The translations under genes were made by a program, and so were the position numbers. The notes under the pieces were generated by a model, which ran no database searches, was not told the DNA's origin, and saw only the letters and a list, made by a program, of their open reading frames with translations. A DNA stretch of 64,000 nucleotides, from the NCBI GenBank assembly GCA_029433365.1, contig JAQTHZ010000002.1:620001-684000 (forward strand). Direction: 5' to 3'. The stretch is from Orbaceae bacterium ESL0721 (GTDB taxonomy: Bacteria > Pseudomonadota > Gammaproteobacteria > Enterobacterales > Orbaceae). This document shows, one piece after another, positions 1 to 13,904 of this stretch. Each line of letters starts with the position of its first letter. Position 1 is the stretch's first letter.

Positions 1-1596
1 TTAGGTGGCGTTGAGCATATTTTAGTTAGGCATGAACAGGCGGCAGTGCATATGGCGGACGGTTATGCGAGAGCAACTGGTGAGGTTGGGGTGGTGCTGG
101 TCACTTCTGGACCTGGTGCGACAAATACGATTACGGGTATTGCCACAGCTTATATGGACTCGGTACCGTTAGTTATCATCTCGGGGCAGGTGGCGCATAA
201 TTTAATTGGTTATGACGCCTTTCAAGAGTGCGATATGATTGGCATCTCTCGCCCCATTGTTAAGCACAGTTTTTTGGTGAAAGAGGCGCAGGAGATCCCC
301 GAAATTATTAAAAAAGCGTTCTATATTGCCTCAACCGGTCGCCCTGGCCCTGTCGTTATTGATCTCCCTAAAGATGTAGTTAATCCAAATAATAAATTCA
401 GTTATCACTACCCTAAATCGGTCGCGCTACGCTCTTATAATCCGACTGTCCACGGGCATAAAGGTCAGATTAAAAAAGCGTTAACCATGCTGCTGGCAGC
501 TAAAAAGCCGGTGCTCTATATTGGTGGTGGGGTGATGAATGCAACGCAAGAGGTGAAAGATTTAGCCGAAAAACTTAATCTGCCAGTTGCCTCAACCTTG
601 ATGGGGATTAGTGCCTTCCCGAGTCATGATAAAAAATATCTGGGTATGATCGGTATGCATGGGGTTTATGAGGCAAATATGGCGATGCATAATGCCGATC
701 TGATTTTGGCGGTGGGTGTGCGGTTTGATGATAGAACTACCAATAGCCTTGATAAATATTGCCCAAAAGCGAAAATTATTCATGTCGATATCGATCCGAC
801 CTCTATCTCAAAAACGGTGCCAGCTACGGTGCCTGTGGTGGGTGATGCTAAATCTGTTTTAGAGACGCTGCTTGCTGAACTTGATGAGACAACCGTTGAA
901 CGTGATTGGGATGCGCTTGCTGATTGGTGGAAGCAGATTGAACATTGGCGTTCACGTCACTGTTTAGCCTATAGCCAAGAGGGCGAGACTATTAAGCCAC
1001 AAGAGGCAATTGAGCTGCTGCATAAACTGACCAATGGTGATGCCTATGTTACGACAGATGTTGGCCAGCATCAGATGTTTACTGCGCTCTACTATCCATT
1101 TGATAAACCACGCCATTTTATCACCTCTGGCGGTTTGGGGACGATGGGTTTTGGTCTGCCAGCGGCTTTAGGGGTTAAGCTTGCTTTCCCTGATAAACAG
1201 GTGATCTGCGTTACTGGTGATGGCAGTATTCAGATGAATATTCAAGAGCTATCAACCGCACTGCAATATGGCTTGCCGGTTGTGATCCTCAATCTTAATA
1301 ACCGTTTTTTAGGTATGGTGAAGCAGTGGCAAGATATGATCTATGCTGGTCGCCACTCAAGCTCATATATGGAGTCGCTCCCTGATTTTGCGAAGATTGC
1401 CGAGGCTTACGGGCATGTAGGAATGGTGATAACAAAACGCAGTGAGCTTGAGTCAAAACTGCAAGAGGCATTATCGATTAAAGATCGTTTAGTATTTGTG
1501 GATGTGATGACCGATGCGACCGAGCATGTCTACCCGATGCAGATTCGTGGCGGCAATATGAGTGAAATGTGGTTAAGTAAAACGGAGAGAACCTAA
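1..1596 (+). CDS. ilvI: Acetolactate synthase III large (catalytic) subunit, 5' end outside window
   Basis: ThDP-dependent enzyme that condenses two pyruvates, or pyruvate with 2-oxobutyrate, in the first common step of valine, isoleucine and leucine synthesis. The reading frame is open from base 1, so about 40 N-terminal residues of the usual 574 are missing. Visible signs are RHEQAA near the start (the ThDP-activating Glu), GPGATN, and the C-terminal ThDP/Mg motif [10 protein letters not shown]. The stop overlaps the ATG of ilvH by one base (TAATG), so the two subunits are translationally coupled. The GTG at position 46 is internal and not a real start. Confidence 0.96.
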   Translation, partial: LGGVEHILVRHEQAAVHMADGYARATGEVGVVLVTSGPGATNTITGIATAYMDSVPLVIISGQVAHNLIGYDAFQECDMIGISRPIVKHSFLVKEAQEIPEIIKKAFYIASTGRPGPVVIDLPKDVVNPNNKFSYHYPKSVALRSYNPTVHGHKGQIKKALTMLLAAKKPVLYIGGGVMNATQEVKDLAEKLNLPVASTLMGISAFPSHDKKYLGMIGMHGVYEANMAMHNADLILAVGVRFDDRTTNSLDKYCPKAKIIHVDIDPTSISKTVPATVPVVGDAKSVLETLLAELDETTVERDWDALADWWKQIEHWRSRHCLAYSQEGETIKPQEAIELLHKLTNGDAYVTTDVGQHQMFTALYYPFDKPRHFITSGGLGTMGFGLPAALGVKLAFPDKQVICVTGDGSIQMNIQELSTALQYGLPVVILNLNNRFLGMVKQWQDMIYAGRHSSSYMESLPDFAKIAEAYGHVGMVITKRSELESKLQEALSIKDRLVFVDVMTDATEHVYPMQIRGGNMSEMWLSKTERT

Positions 1597-2090
1597 TGCA
1601 CTATATATTATCTATTTTGACCGAAAATGAGCCGGGCGCACTTTCACGTATTATTGGGCTCTTTTCACAACGTGGTTTTAATATTGAAACCATGACAACC
1701 GCACCAACTGAAGATCCTACCATGCACAGAATGACCATTCAGACCTCTGGTGATGAGCAGGTTATTGAGCAGATTCAGAAGCAGTTAAATAAGTTGGTTA
1801 ATGTCTACCGTGTGCATGATTTGAGTGAAGGTCCACATGTTGAGCGCGAAATAATGTTAGTTAAGGTGGCAGCAAAAGGGTCAGAAGCGCGAGATGAACT
1901 TAAACGGTGTGTTGATATCTTCCGCGGTTCGATTGTTGATGTTACAGCGACACAATATATTATTCAACTTGCGGGGACGAGCGAAAAACTCGATTCATTC
2001 CTAGCCACTATTCGCGAAACCTGTAATATTATTGAGATTGTGCGGTCAGGTATTATTGGGTTAGCGCGTAGTGAAAAGACGGTGAAATAA
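1596..2090 (+). CDS. ilvH: Acetolactate synthase III small regulatory subunit
   Basis: Regulatory subunit that stimulates IlvI and confers valine feedback inhibition. It has an N-terminal ACT domain (ILTENEPGALSRIIGLFSQRGFN, residues about 5-27, shown here shortened to its key stretch ENEPGALSRI) and a C-terminal ALS small-subunit domain. At 164 residues it matches the family length of about 163. The start overlaps the last base of the ilvI stop. Confidence 0.96.
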   Translation: MHYILSILTENEPGALSRIIGLFSQRGFNIETMTTAPTEDPTMHRMTIQTSGDEQVIEQIQKQLNKLVNVYRVHDLSEGPHVEREIMLVKVAAKGSEARDELKRCVDIFRGSIVDVTATQYIIQLAGTSEKLDSFLATIRETCNIIEIVRSGIIGLARSEKTVK

Positions 2091-2139
2091 GCTAGTTAAT
2101 CATCTAAATAATCATTCGATTAATCATCTATTTGATCAT

Positions 2140-2181
2140 CCACTTAATAGTTCTATTAGGTGGATTTTTTATTTTTTTTAT
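2140..2181 (+). terminator. Rho-independent terminator of ilvIH
   Basis: Eleven-base arms CCACTTAATAG (2140-2150) and CTATTAGGTGG (2153-2163) pair with one G-T wobble and are followed by a long T-rich run. The hairpin lies 50 bases after the ilvH stop. Confidence 0.75.
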
Positions 2182-2237
2182 TTCATATCTTTCCATAAAA
2201 AAAGATCTTAGCTATTTAGGTTATAGAACCTAATCGC

Positions 2238-3053
2238 TTAACGGATATTTTTTGGTAGGCAACCGTAGTGATTTTTAAATCGTGCTGTAAAACGGGAACT
2301 TGAGAGGTAACCACACTGAAGCGCTATATCAGCAATAGGACGTTTGGTTGTTTGCAGCAATGATAGCGCAGTTATCATTCTTGTCTCCTCTGTGACGCTT
2401 CGAAAATTTTGCCCCTCTTTTTGTAATTTTCGTCTTAGAGTTGATGAACTTAACGATAATTTACCCGCAATATCTTCAATACTCCATTGCTTATCTGGAG
2501 AAGATAAGATGATGTCTCGAACTTGCTCGGTGAGATTTTGGTGTGTGGGTATAAATAGCGGTGCTATAACCCCTTTTTCATAGAGAAGATGTAGTAATCC
2601 CATCACAATATGTTCTTGTACAGTTTCAGATAGATTGTGATGAAAAGCATGCAAAATAGATGACCAGAGAAATTCAAGATCTTTATTTAACGGGGTAGTT
2701 AATGGTCTATATTGGTTGTGGGTATAATTATTAATATACTTTTTGTGAAAACTGTTTAAGAGTTCAGGTGATAGGCTTAATAGTTCTGAATGGAAAGCAC
2801 CATTTATTGGTCTATTGATGATCTCCATCGAACTATTTGCTGGGAAAATAATAAGAGAATCAGTGCCTGCAATAAGTTGCTTATGATCATATATGATAAC
2901 TTTACTACCTTGCTTGATATGGCAGAGGGCAGCATGAAACATCTTTACATGATGGAGATGATGAAGCTGTTTGGAATGAATTTCTACAGCCGTTAATCTC
3001 TTAACATTGAAAACAATTTTTTTCACTGATTCTCTATTCAATTTATCGTCCAA
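2238..3053 (-). CDS. AraC-family transcriptional regulator
   Basis: A 271-residue regulator with a non-conserved N-terminal half (about 1-165) and a typical C-terminal double helix-turn-helix. The first HTH is around WSIEDIAGKLSLSSSTLRRK, the second around IADIALQCGYLSSSRFTARF. The layout resembles GadX/GadW-type AraC proteins, but the effector cannot be read from the sequence. The frame opens with a TTG at 3053 that overlaps the end of the upstream PEBP gene by 11 bases. No ATG is available near it, so translation is probably coupled and the exact start is uncertain. It probably regulates the PEBP gene or nearby genes (inference). Confidence 0.85.
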   Translation of the reverse strand: MDDKLNRESVKKIVFNVKRLTAVEIHSKQLHHLHHVKMFHAALCHIKQGSKVIIYDHKQLIAGTDSLIIFPANSSMEIINRPINGAFHSELLSLSPELLNSFHKKYINNYTHNQYRPLTTPLNKDLEFLWSSILHAFHHNLSETVQEHIVMGLLHLLYEKGVIAPLFIPTHQNLTEQVRDIILSSPDKQWSIEDIAGKLSLSSSTLRRKLQKEGQNFRSVTEETRMITALSLLQTTKRPIADIALQCGYLSSSRFTARFKNHYGCLPKNIR

Positions 3054-3603
3054 AATTGACGGTTAATTCTGTTTTTTCTATTACACTATTATTTAACATA
3101 TAGCCAACTAATGCACCACTAGACTCATTATCTAGAGGAAGATTGTCACTATTTAATGCCCAGACAGTAAATTGATAACGATGAGGTTTATCCCCTTCTG
3201 GTGGGCAAGCACCGCCAAATCCTGCGTAACCATAATCATTACGACCTTGTACTGCTCCAGCTGGGAGTTTTTGACCCTCTTTATCCCCTGCTCCTGCTGG
3301 GAGTTGATTCACAGTTGCTGGAATATTGACAACTGTCCAGTGCCACCATCCACTGCCGCTTGGCGCATCAGGATCATAAACTGTTACAGCAAAACTTTTT
3401 GTCCCTTTGGGTGCATTCTCCCAATGTAGTTCTGGTGATAAGTTTCCACCAGTACAACCAAAGCTATTAAATACTTGTTGATTGGACAAGGGTTTTTTAT
3501 TATCCATATCATTACTGCTTACGCTAAATTTGTCTGCGGCAAAAGTGTTTAAACTAGCAGTTAATAATGCGGTAATCATTGATATTTTTATAAAAGGTTT
3601 CAT
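3043..3603 (-). CDS. Secreted YbhB/YbcL (PEBP) family protein
   Basis: A Raf-kinase-inhibitor-like phosphatidylethanolamine-binding protein. The N-terminus (MKPFIKISMITALLTASLNTFAA) is a signal peptide with likely cleavage after residue 22, so the protein is probably periplasmic. PEBP signatures include SPELHWENAP, the YDPDAPSGSGWWHW ligand-site motif, and GYAGFGGACPP with PHRYQFTVWAL. At 186 residues it is normal for an exported YbcL. The molecular role of bacterial YbcL proteins is poorly defined. It is the first gene of a two-gene unit with the AraC regulator. Confidence 0.9.
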   Translation of the reverse strand: MKPFIKISMITALLTASLNTFAADKFSVSSNDMDNKKPLSNQQVFNSFGCTGGNLSPELHWENAPKGTKSFAVTVYDPDAPSGSGWWHWTVVNIPATVNQLPAGAGDKEGQKLPAGAVQGRNDYGYAGFGGACPPEGDKPHRYQFTVWALNSDNLPLDNESSGALVGYMLNNSVIEKTELTVNFGR

Positions 3604-3786
3604 TATAAGCCTCTCTTAATTGTTAGTTGGATGATTAGTTTACTGCAAATAAATTGTGCTAGTTGTGCCAAAATGATCTAATTTTATGCCGAAATGCTCA
3701 TTTATGCTATCGACACTTATTTGCTTTTGAGGATAGAAGATAAGTTCACAAAATAGAGTAATAAGTTGAAATTAGTTGCAATAATA

Positions 3787-3818
3787 AAAAAACTGTATGA
3801 AGAATCATACAGTTTTAC
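3787..3818 (-). terminator. Terminator downstream of surE
   Basis: Ten-base arms AACTGTATGA (3791-3800) and TCATACAGTT (3805-3814) enclose a four-base loop. On the minus strand the hairpin is followed by a T run, as expected for the end of the surE transcript. Confidence 0.75.
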
Positions 3819-3867
3819 TTTAAAGTGAACTTGATAGATAAAATATCTGTTTTACAGCAGTTGAGTT

Positions 3868-4845
3868 TTATTTAGTTGTTTTAAAGCCACTAATATTGTT
3901 TAACTGATTACGGTAGCTATCTTCAATCTCTGGTGCTACATCAGTTTTACCAATAATGGTATAGATAATATAACCTTTATCTAACCAACCTGTATCGGTA
4001 TCAGCAGTTGATGGCTCAAAAAGATCGCCTCTTAATACCTGTTTTGCGTTGCCATTAGGCAGTATTTCATAAAAGAATTGTGGTTCCGGTGTAAACTCAT
4101 TGCTGATATATTTTACCCCTTTTATCTCGCTCTTATCTAATGGCGGATAGTTGATACTTAAACCGGTATCTTTTGGTAATACCGGTGTATTTACTTTCCA
4201 GTTTTTATTTAAGGTATCAACCAGTTCAACAACATAATCAACTGATTCTGGCCAATATTTTTTTGTTTGTGGGAACCCTTTTTGTGCCTCTTCTGGATTT
4301 GGAATAACACCAATGCTTGCAGCGATAGCAGGATAACCATGGCGCAGCGCACGAATTGCTGCATTAACAGTACCAGAATTTGCCTGAGCCATACCGGTGT
4401 TAGGACCATCATTTACCCCTGAGATGACTAAATCAACAGGGACATTACGTAAAATACCTTCAACACCAAAATCCAATGCATCAGCTGGTGTGCCAGGGAA
4501 GCAGTAATGTTTGTCACCTAATTTGGTAATTTCAAACTCTCTACCCGGTTTAAAGGTAATTGCACTACCGATTCCACTTTGATTTGTATCTGGCGCGACA
4601 ATCCAAGCTTCATAACCTTTCGCATCGAGCTTCTGTTTTAATGATACGGTACCTTCTGAGCGGCAGCCATCATCATTAACAATTAAAATACGCATTGGGC
4701 GATCTGTTTTATCAGTAATGGTTTTTTCAGTCACTTTTAGATCGATAGCACCATTTAGGTCATACTTTTCGTTGGCACTAAAAGCAGCCATACTTGGCAG
4801 AGAGTAGGTTAATGCAATAGCCGAAGTGATTAAGAGTTTTTTCAT
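3868..4845 (-). CDS. surE: Exported SurE-family 5'/3'-nucleotidase (acid phosphatase)
   Basis: SurE enzymes are metal-dependent nucleoside monophosphate phosphatases. The metal-site motif ILIVNDDG begins near residue 53, followed by APDTNQSGIG, FPGTPADA and LVISGVNDGPNTG with ANSGTVNAA, all hallmark SurE segments. The protein differs from cytoplasmic SurE (about 250 residues): it is 325 residues long, starts with a signal peptide (MKKLLITSAIALTYSLPSMAA), and has a C-terminal extension. A periplasmic nucleotide-scavenging role is inferred. It is a single-gene unit, separated from the PEBP gene by 264 bases. Confidence 0.9.
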   Translation of the reverse strand: MKKLLITSAIALTYSLPSMAAFSANEKYDLNGAIDLKVTEKTITDKTDRPMRILIVNDDGCRSEGTVSLKQKLDAKGYEAWIVAPDTNQSGIGSAITFKPGREFEITKLGDKHYCFPGTPADALDFGVEGILRNVPVDLVISGVNDGPNTGMAQANSGTVNAAIRALRHGYPAIAASIGVIPNPEEAQKGFPQTKKYWPESVDYVVELVDTLNKNWKVNTPVLPKDTGLSINYPPLDKSEIKGVKYISNEFTPEPQFFYEILPNGNAKQVLRGDLFEPSTADTDTGWLDKGYIIYTIIGKTDVAPEIEDSYRNQLNNISGFKTTK

Positions 4846-5025
4846 ATTAAAGCCTCTATATTGTTCTTAAAATGTGTATTTGAGTCATTAAGCATCTATC
4901 TTATTAGATAGGTGTGATAATTTTTGGTAATCATACCTTAGTTGTTAATTAAAATAGTTAAGTAAAATTGATAATTGTGATGGATCTCTCAAGAAAATTT
5001 GAATTAATCCTGTTTAAATTATTTA

Positions 5026-5100
5026 AGTTAACTAGGTGTAAGTTAACTAGGTGTAAGTTAACTAGGTGTAAGTTAACTAGATAAAAGTTAACTAGGTTTA
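5026..5100. repeat. 15-bp tandem repeat, five copies
   Basis: Five head-to-tail copies of AGTTAACTAGGTGTA. The first three are identical and the last two diverge at the 3' end (GATAAA and GGTTTA variants). Each unit contains the palindrome GTTAAC. The array lies in the 435-base gap between surE and the GH1 gene, upstream of surE. No gene is visible in the rest of the gap. Confidence 0.9.
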
Positions 5101-5237
5101 AAGTAACTGTTCAGATAATGAGTCCATATTTTAATATTACACTTTACTACTATTTAAATTCACCTGATGTTTGTAATGCACTAAAGTGTGTTGTTCTAAA
5201 TAGATAGATTTAAAAAATAGAATAGTATAAGTAAAAA

Positions 5238-5276
5238 TAAGCTCAAACCAGAATAGATCTAGCTGGTTTGAGCTAC
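5238..5276 (-). terminator. Terminator downstream of the first GH1 gene
   Basis: Perfect 12-base arms AGCTCAAACCAG (5240-5251) and CTGGTTTGAGCT (5263-5274) lie just after the stop of the minus-strand glycosidase. The minus-strand continuation is T-rich. Confidence 0.8.
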
Positions 5277-5280
5277 CAAC

Positions 5281-6687
<1,407 letters not shown>

Positions 6688-6748
6688 TTAAATTACTCCT
6701 TTCATTGGATAAATAGTTGGATCAATAATTAGATCAAAACTAATCTGC

Positions 6749-8731
<1,983 letters not shown>

Positions 8732-9093
8732 TTAATCAAATTTTTGTTACGATTTACGGTAATTATGTTAATCGTAAGAGAAACGGATTTTTCTATCTCT
8801 TCAAACCAATGTAGTAGTACTTAATGTAGTAGCACTGCTTGAGATGATCATCTTATCAACATCCTATTTATATTCCGAAGTGAGTGATAATTTTTAAACC
8901 ATGCAGTTTAATTAATAAGAATATGTAAAAAAACGATTAAATTCTAATTATGTGAGCTACTTAACATTTTTCATTACAATTATGTCACTTTTTAAAAGGA
9001 TACTCTCTTTATATCAACTAATTTATATCAACTAAATTTGTTTCCATGGGAAAATCTTTATTCTTTAATTTTATATCGATAAGGCTCAAGATT

Positions 9094-9161
9094 TTGTAGA
9101 AAACTTAGATTTGTAGAAAACATATATTTGTAGAAAATTTAGATTTGCAGAAAACTTGGAT
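9094..9161. repeat. 17-bp tandem repeat, four copies
   Basis: Four direct copies with consensus TTGTAGAAAACTTAGAT at 9094, 9111, 9128 and 9145. They differ at one to four positions each. They sit immediately before the palindrome at 9170, within the divergent beta-glucoside control region. Confidence 0.88.
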
Positions 9162-9169
9162 ATATCCAG

Positions 9170-9186
9170 CATACCAAAATGGTATG
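9170..9186. promoter_or_regulatory. Palindrome, candidate operator
   Basis: Seven-base arms CATACCA (9170-9176) and TGGTATG (9180-9186) flank a three-base AAA centre. The size and the TGGTAT core resemble operators of GntR/HutC-type sugar regulators, but no such regulator gene is in the window, so the factor is unknown. Confidence 0.5.
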
Positions 9187-9516
9187 TCGATGAGATTGAA
9201 ATAAAAAAAATTTTGATTTTTTCACTGTCTATCTGATATTAAAAAAGTAAATTTTTGTAAAAAAAGGTACTAAATAAATTATTTTTCAACTATTCGATTA
9301 ATCTTGTTTGCTATTTTAAATCATGTTATTTTTTCTCATCAATTCACTTTATCGATTAAGGATAGAGTGAGTGAGATTAAATTTTGCTATCAAATTTTCT
9401 ATTGTATTGTTAATTTATATTATTAATTTATATTGTTAATTCATCGATAAAAATGCATCTGATTTGGTTGATAAGCGCAATCCCTTCATCTCTCTTTGAA
9501 AAAAGGTTAATCACAT

Positions 9517-11424
9517 ATGGATTATCAAAATATTGCAAAACAGATAGTAGATTTAGTCGGTGGAGTGAAAAATATTGAGTCGCTTAGCCACTGTTTTACT
9601 CGTCTACGTTTCCATCTTATTGATAATCAGAAAGCCAATAGAAAGAAGCTGCTACAGACAGAAGGGGTGATATCTGTTGTTGAGAGTGGCGGGCAATATC
9701 AAGTTGTTTTAGGCAATAAGGTCAATAAAATTTATGATGCCATGTTGCCGCTACTTGGTGATCTAAAAGTTGATGCAAAGGGGGAGCAGAAAGTTGCTTT
9801 AGGGTCCCGCATCTTAAATGCCGTTGCCGCAATTTTTACCCCGATGATTCCTGCCATTGCCGCCTCAGGAATGTTAAAAGGTATTTTGGCGATTGCGGTT
9901 ATGATCAGTAACTACTTTTATGATACCGATCTTAAGCAGTTCGATAGCTATATCATTTTAAATGCAGCATCTGATGCTATCTTCTATTTTATGCCTATTG
10001 TGCTTGGTTACTCTGCCGCTAAAGTGTTTAAAACCAATGAGTTTATCGCCATGATTATCGGCGCAACTCTCTGTTACCCTGCGCTAGTTTCGTTAATGAC
10101 AAGTGACGCAAATCTGACACTTTTTGGTATCGTCTTAACCAAAGCTAACTACACATCGAGTGTAATTCCTATCATTATTGCGGTCTTTATCCTAAGTTAT
10201 ATCCAGCGGTTTTTAGATCGATATATCCCCGAAGTGCTAAAAATTATTATGGTGCCTACCTTCTCACTACTGATTATGGTGCCGTTAACCTTAACCGTTT
10301 TTGGACCGATTGGGATCTATATCGGGCACTTTGTAAATTGGTTCTACTACTTTGTGATGGCGTTTAGCCCAATATTACTTGGGGCATTTATGGGTGGGAT
10401 TTGGTGCGTATTAGTCATTTTTGGCGCGCACCGTGCAGTGGTACCGATTGGGATTAATGATGTCGCCCAGACAGGTCGTCAAAATCTATTAGCCTTTGCC
10501 GGCGCAGCTAATTTTGCACAAGCTGGCGCTGCTTTAGGCGTCTTTTTTAGAACTAAAAACAAAAATTTAAAGACAGTTGCCGCCTCAGCAACGATAACGG
10601 CACTTTTTGGTATCACTGAACCAGCTATTTACGGTACAAATCTCCGTTTAAAGAGACCGATGATCTACGCAGTAATCTGTGGAGCCATTGGTGGCGGTTT
10701 AATGGGGTGGGGTGGATCTTATGGCACTGCATTTGCCAACCAAGGGGTGTTAACTATTCCTGTTTATGCTAATGCAGGATTAGAGGCCTTCATCTGTTAC
10801 CTGTTGGGCTGTGCAATCGCCTTTTTTGGCAGCTGTTTTATGACTGCACTCATCGGTTTTACTGATATTCCTGTAACTTCTGACGAAGGGGATCCTGATG
10901 CAGCACATTTACCAAAGCAGCGTGAATATACCGTTTTATCGCCACTGGTTGGCAAAGTTGTGCCACTTGCCGATGTTAAAGATGAAGTTTTTGCCTCTGG
11001 TGCAATGGGTGAGGGGGTTGCTATTTTACCCGAGCAGGGCGAAATTATTGCACCAGAAAATTGTTCCGTATCGGTACTTTATCCCTCTTTACATGCTATT
11101 GGATTAAAACTTGATAGCGGCATTGAACTGCTTATCCATATCGGCATTGATACCGTTAATTTGCAAGGTAACTACTTTACTGCCTTTGTCAAAGCGGGGC
11201 AGCATCTCGCTAAAGGGGATAAAATTGTCGCATTTGATATAGATAAAATAACGGCAGCAGGCTTTGATCTCACCACCTCGATTATTGTTGTTCACTCAGA
11301 TCGTTATAAAGCAATTTTGGCAACCGAGTCAAAACAGGTTAACACTGCAAATCCACTATTAGAGATCTTACTACCAGTTAGCTCATCAGATGATCTTGAT
11401 GATCAGATTACTGATGAGGCGTAA
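9517..11424 (+). CDS. Beta-glucoside PTS permease EIIBCA, second copy
   Basis: A paralogue of the divergent permease with the same domain order. EIIB has phospho-Cys26 in LSHCFTRLRF. The EIIC membrane domain contains FGAHRAVVPIGIND and [11 protein letters not shown], and the C-terminal EIIA carries the His motif ELLIHIGIDTV. It is 635 residues long and lacks the long polar linker of the other copy. The EIIC segment reads FGAHRA where the first copy has FGLHWG, so substrate preference may differ (inference). The GH1 gene follows after 128 bases, making a second transport-hydrolysis operon. Confidence 0.92.
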   Translation: MDYQNIAKQIVDLVGGVKNIESLSHCFTRLRFHLIDNQKANRKKLLQTEGVISVVESGGQYQVVLGNKVNKIYDAMLPLLGDLKVDAKGEQKVALGSRILNAVAAIFTPMIPAIAASGMLKGILAIAVMISNYFYDTDLKQFDSYIILNAASDAIFYFMPIVLGYSAAKVFKTNEFIAMIIGATLCYPALVSLMTSDANLTLFGIVLTKANYTSSVIPIIIAVFILSYIQRFLDRYIPEVLKIIMVPTFSLLIMVPLTLTVFGPIGIYIGHFVNWFYYFVMAFSPILLGAFMGGIWCVLVIFGAHRAVVPIGINDVAQTGRQNLLAFAGAANFAQAGAALGVFFRTKNKNLKTVAASATITALFGITEPAIYGTNLRLKRPMIYAVICGAIGGGLMGWGGSYGTAFANQGVLTIPVYANAGLEAFICYLLGCAIAFFGSCFMTALIGFTDIPVTSDEGDPDAAHLPKQREYTVLSPLVGKVVPLADVKDEVFASGAMGEGVAILPEQGEIIAPENCSVSVLYPSLHAIGLKLDSGIELLIHIGIDTVNLQGNYFTAFVKAGQHLAKGDKIVAFDIDKITAAGFDLTTSIIVVHSDRYKAILATESKQVNTANPLLEILLPVSSSDDLDDQITDEA

Positions 11425-11504
11425 CTTTTTTGTATCAATGTTTTTACAGCACTGTTTTTATGGCATTGTTTTTATAACAATGCTTTTTAACACTGTTTTT
11501 TTAA

Positions 11505-12953
<1,449 letters not shown>

Positions 12954-12974
12954 CAGTATCAATAAACAATATTT

Positions 12975-13028
12975 AAACCCTAAAACATTGGGTATATTTG
13001 AAGTTTATATATGAATGTTTTAGGGTTT
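12975..13028. terminator. Inverted pair of the 12-mer TGTTTTAGGGTT, probable hairpin
   Basis: Perfect 15-base arms AAACCCTAAAACATT (12975-12989) and AATGTTTTAGGGTTT (13014-13028) are separated by 24 bases, 21 bases after the GH1 stop. It could act as a transcription terminator, although there is no strong T tract. Both arms contain the window-wide 12-mer described in the findings. Confidence 0.7.
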
Positions 13029-13301
13029 GAAGTGAAAACTATTCTCATCTTAAAAAATTGTGAGGCATATTACGGATTTGTTAACTAAATCTCATAAATT
13101 ATTTATAAATTGCAGGAAAGCCATATTGATAATCTTGTGGTGTATTGCAGTCTGCTTTAATCAAATAAGAAAAGTGGCTTATTTAAACTATATTATCAGC
13201 TGTTTAATTTGCAAATAACTATCTATTAAAATAGAGTTGATTACTATCGATTGTAGCGCTTATGGTGTATACTCTGTTCACCTTTGGCTATTGATAATTT
13301 T

Positions 13302-13889
13302 ATGCAAATGACTTCTTCTCATAAACATAAACCAATTATAGTAAACAGTTCATCAGACCAAACAGCAGATCATAAAACCCCTCCATTAAATTGTTGTGAT
13401 AGACAGACCAAAATTGCCATTGTTATGGGATCCAAAAGTGATTGGAGTACTATGCAGTATGCGGCAGAGATTTTGGATGAGTTAACCGTACCTTATCATG
13501 TCGAGATCATCTCCGCACACCGCACTCCTGATAAGCTTTTTCAGTTTGCCGAACAGGCTAAAATTAACGGCATCGAGGTAATAATTGCTGGAGCAGGCGG
13601 TGCAGCTCATCTACCAGGGATGTTGGCAGCTAAAACCGTGGTGCCTGTTTTGGGTGTGCCTGTGCAGAGCGCCGCATTAAGTGGTGTTGATAGTCTCTAC
13701 TCCATTGTGCAGATGCCAAGAGGTATTCCCGTTGGGACTTTAGCCATTGGTAAAGCAGGTGCCGCTAATGCTGCACTATTTGCTGCGCAGATCTTATCCC
13801 TGCATGATAATCAACTCTTTGCGCGCTTAATCTCTTGGCGTGAACAGCAATCGAATGAAGTATTAAACCACCCAGATCCAAGAGTCTAA
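13302..13889 (+). CDS. purE: N5-carboxyaminoimidazole ribonucleotide mutase
   Basis: Converts N5-CAIR to CAIR in purine synthesis. The class I PurE core begins at [11 protein letters not shown], with ISAHRTP and [12 protein letters not shown] (substrate and catalytic His loops) and [22 protein letters not shown]. The core is normal, but the protein has a polar N-terminal extension of about 40 residues rich in His, Ser and Asn. I placed the start at the ATG at 13302; a second ATG at 13308 and a TTG at 13284 are alternatives, and none has a clear Shine-Dalgarno. It is followed by purK after 15 bases. Confidence 0.93.
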   Translation: MQMTSSHKHKPIIVNSSSDQTADHKTPPLNCCDRQTKIAIVMGSKSDWSTMQYAAEILDELTVPYHVEIISAHRTPDKLFQFAEQAKINGIEVIIAGAGGAAHLPGMLAAKTVVPVLGVPVQSAALSGVDSLYSIVQMPRGIPVGTLAIGKAGAANAALFAAQILSLHDNQLFARLISWREQQSNEVLNHPDPRV

Positions 13890-13904
13890 AAGGAGAGAGA
13901 CCTC

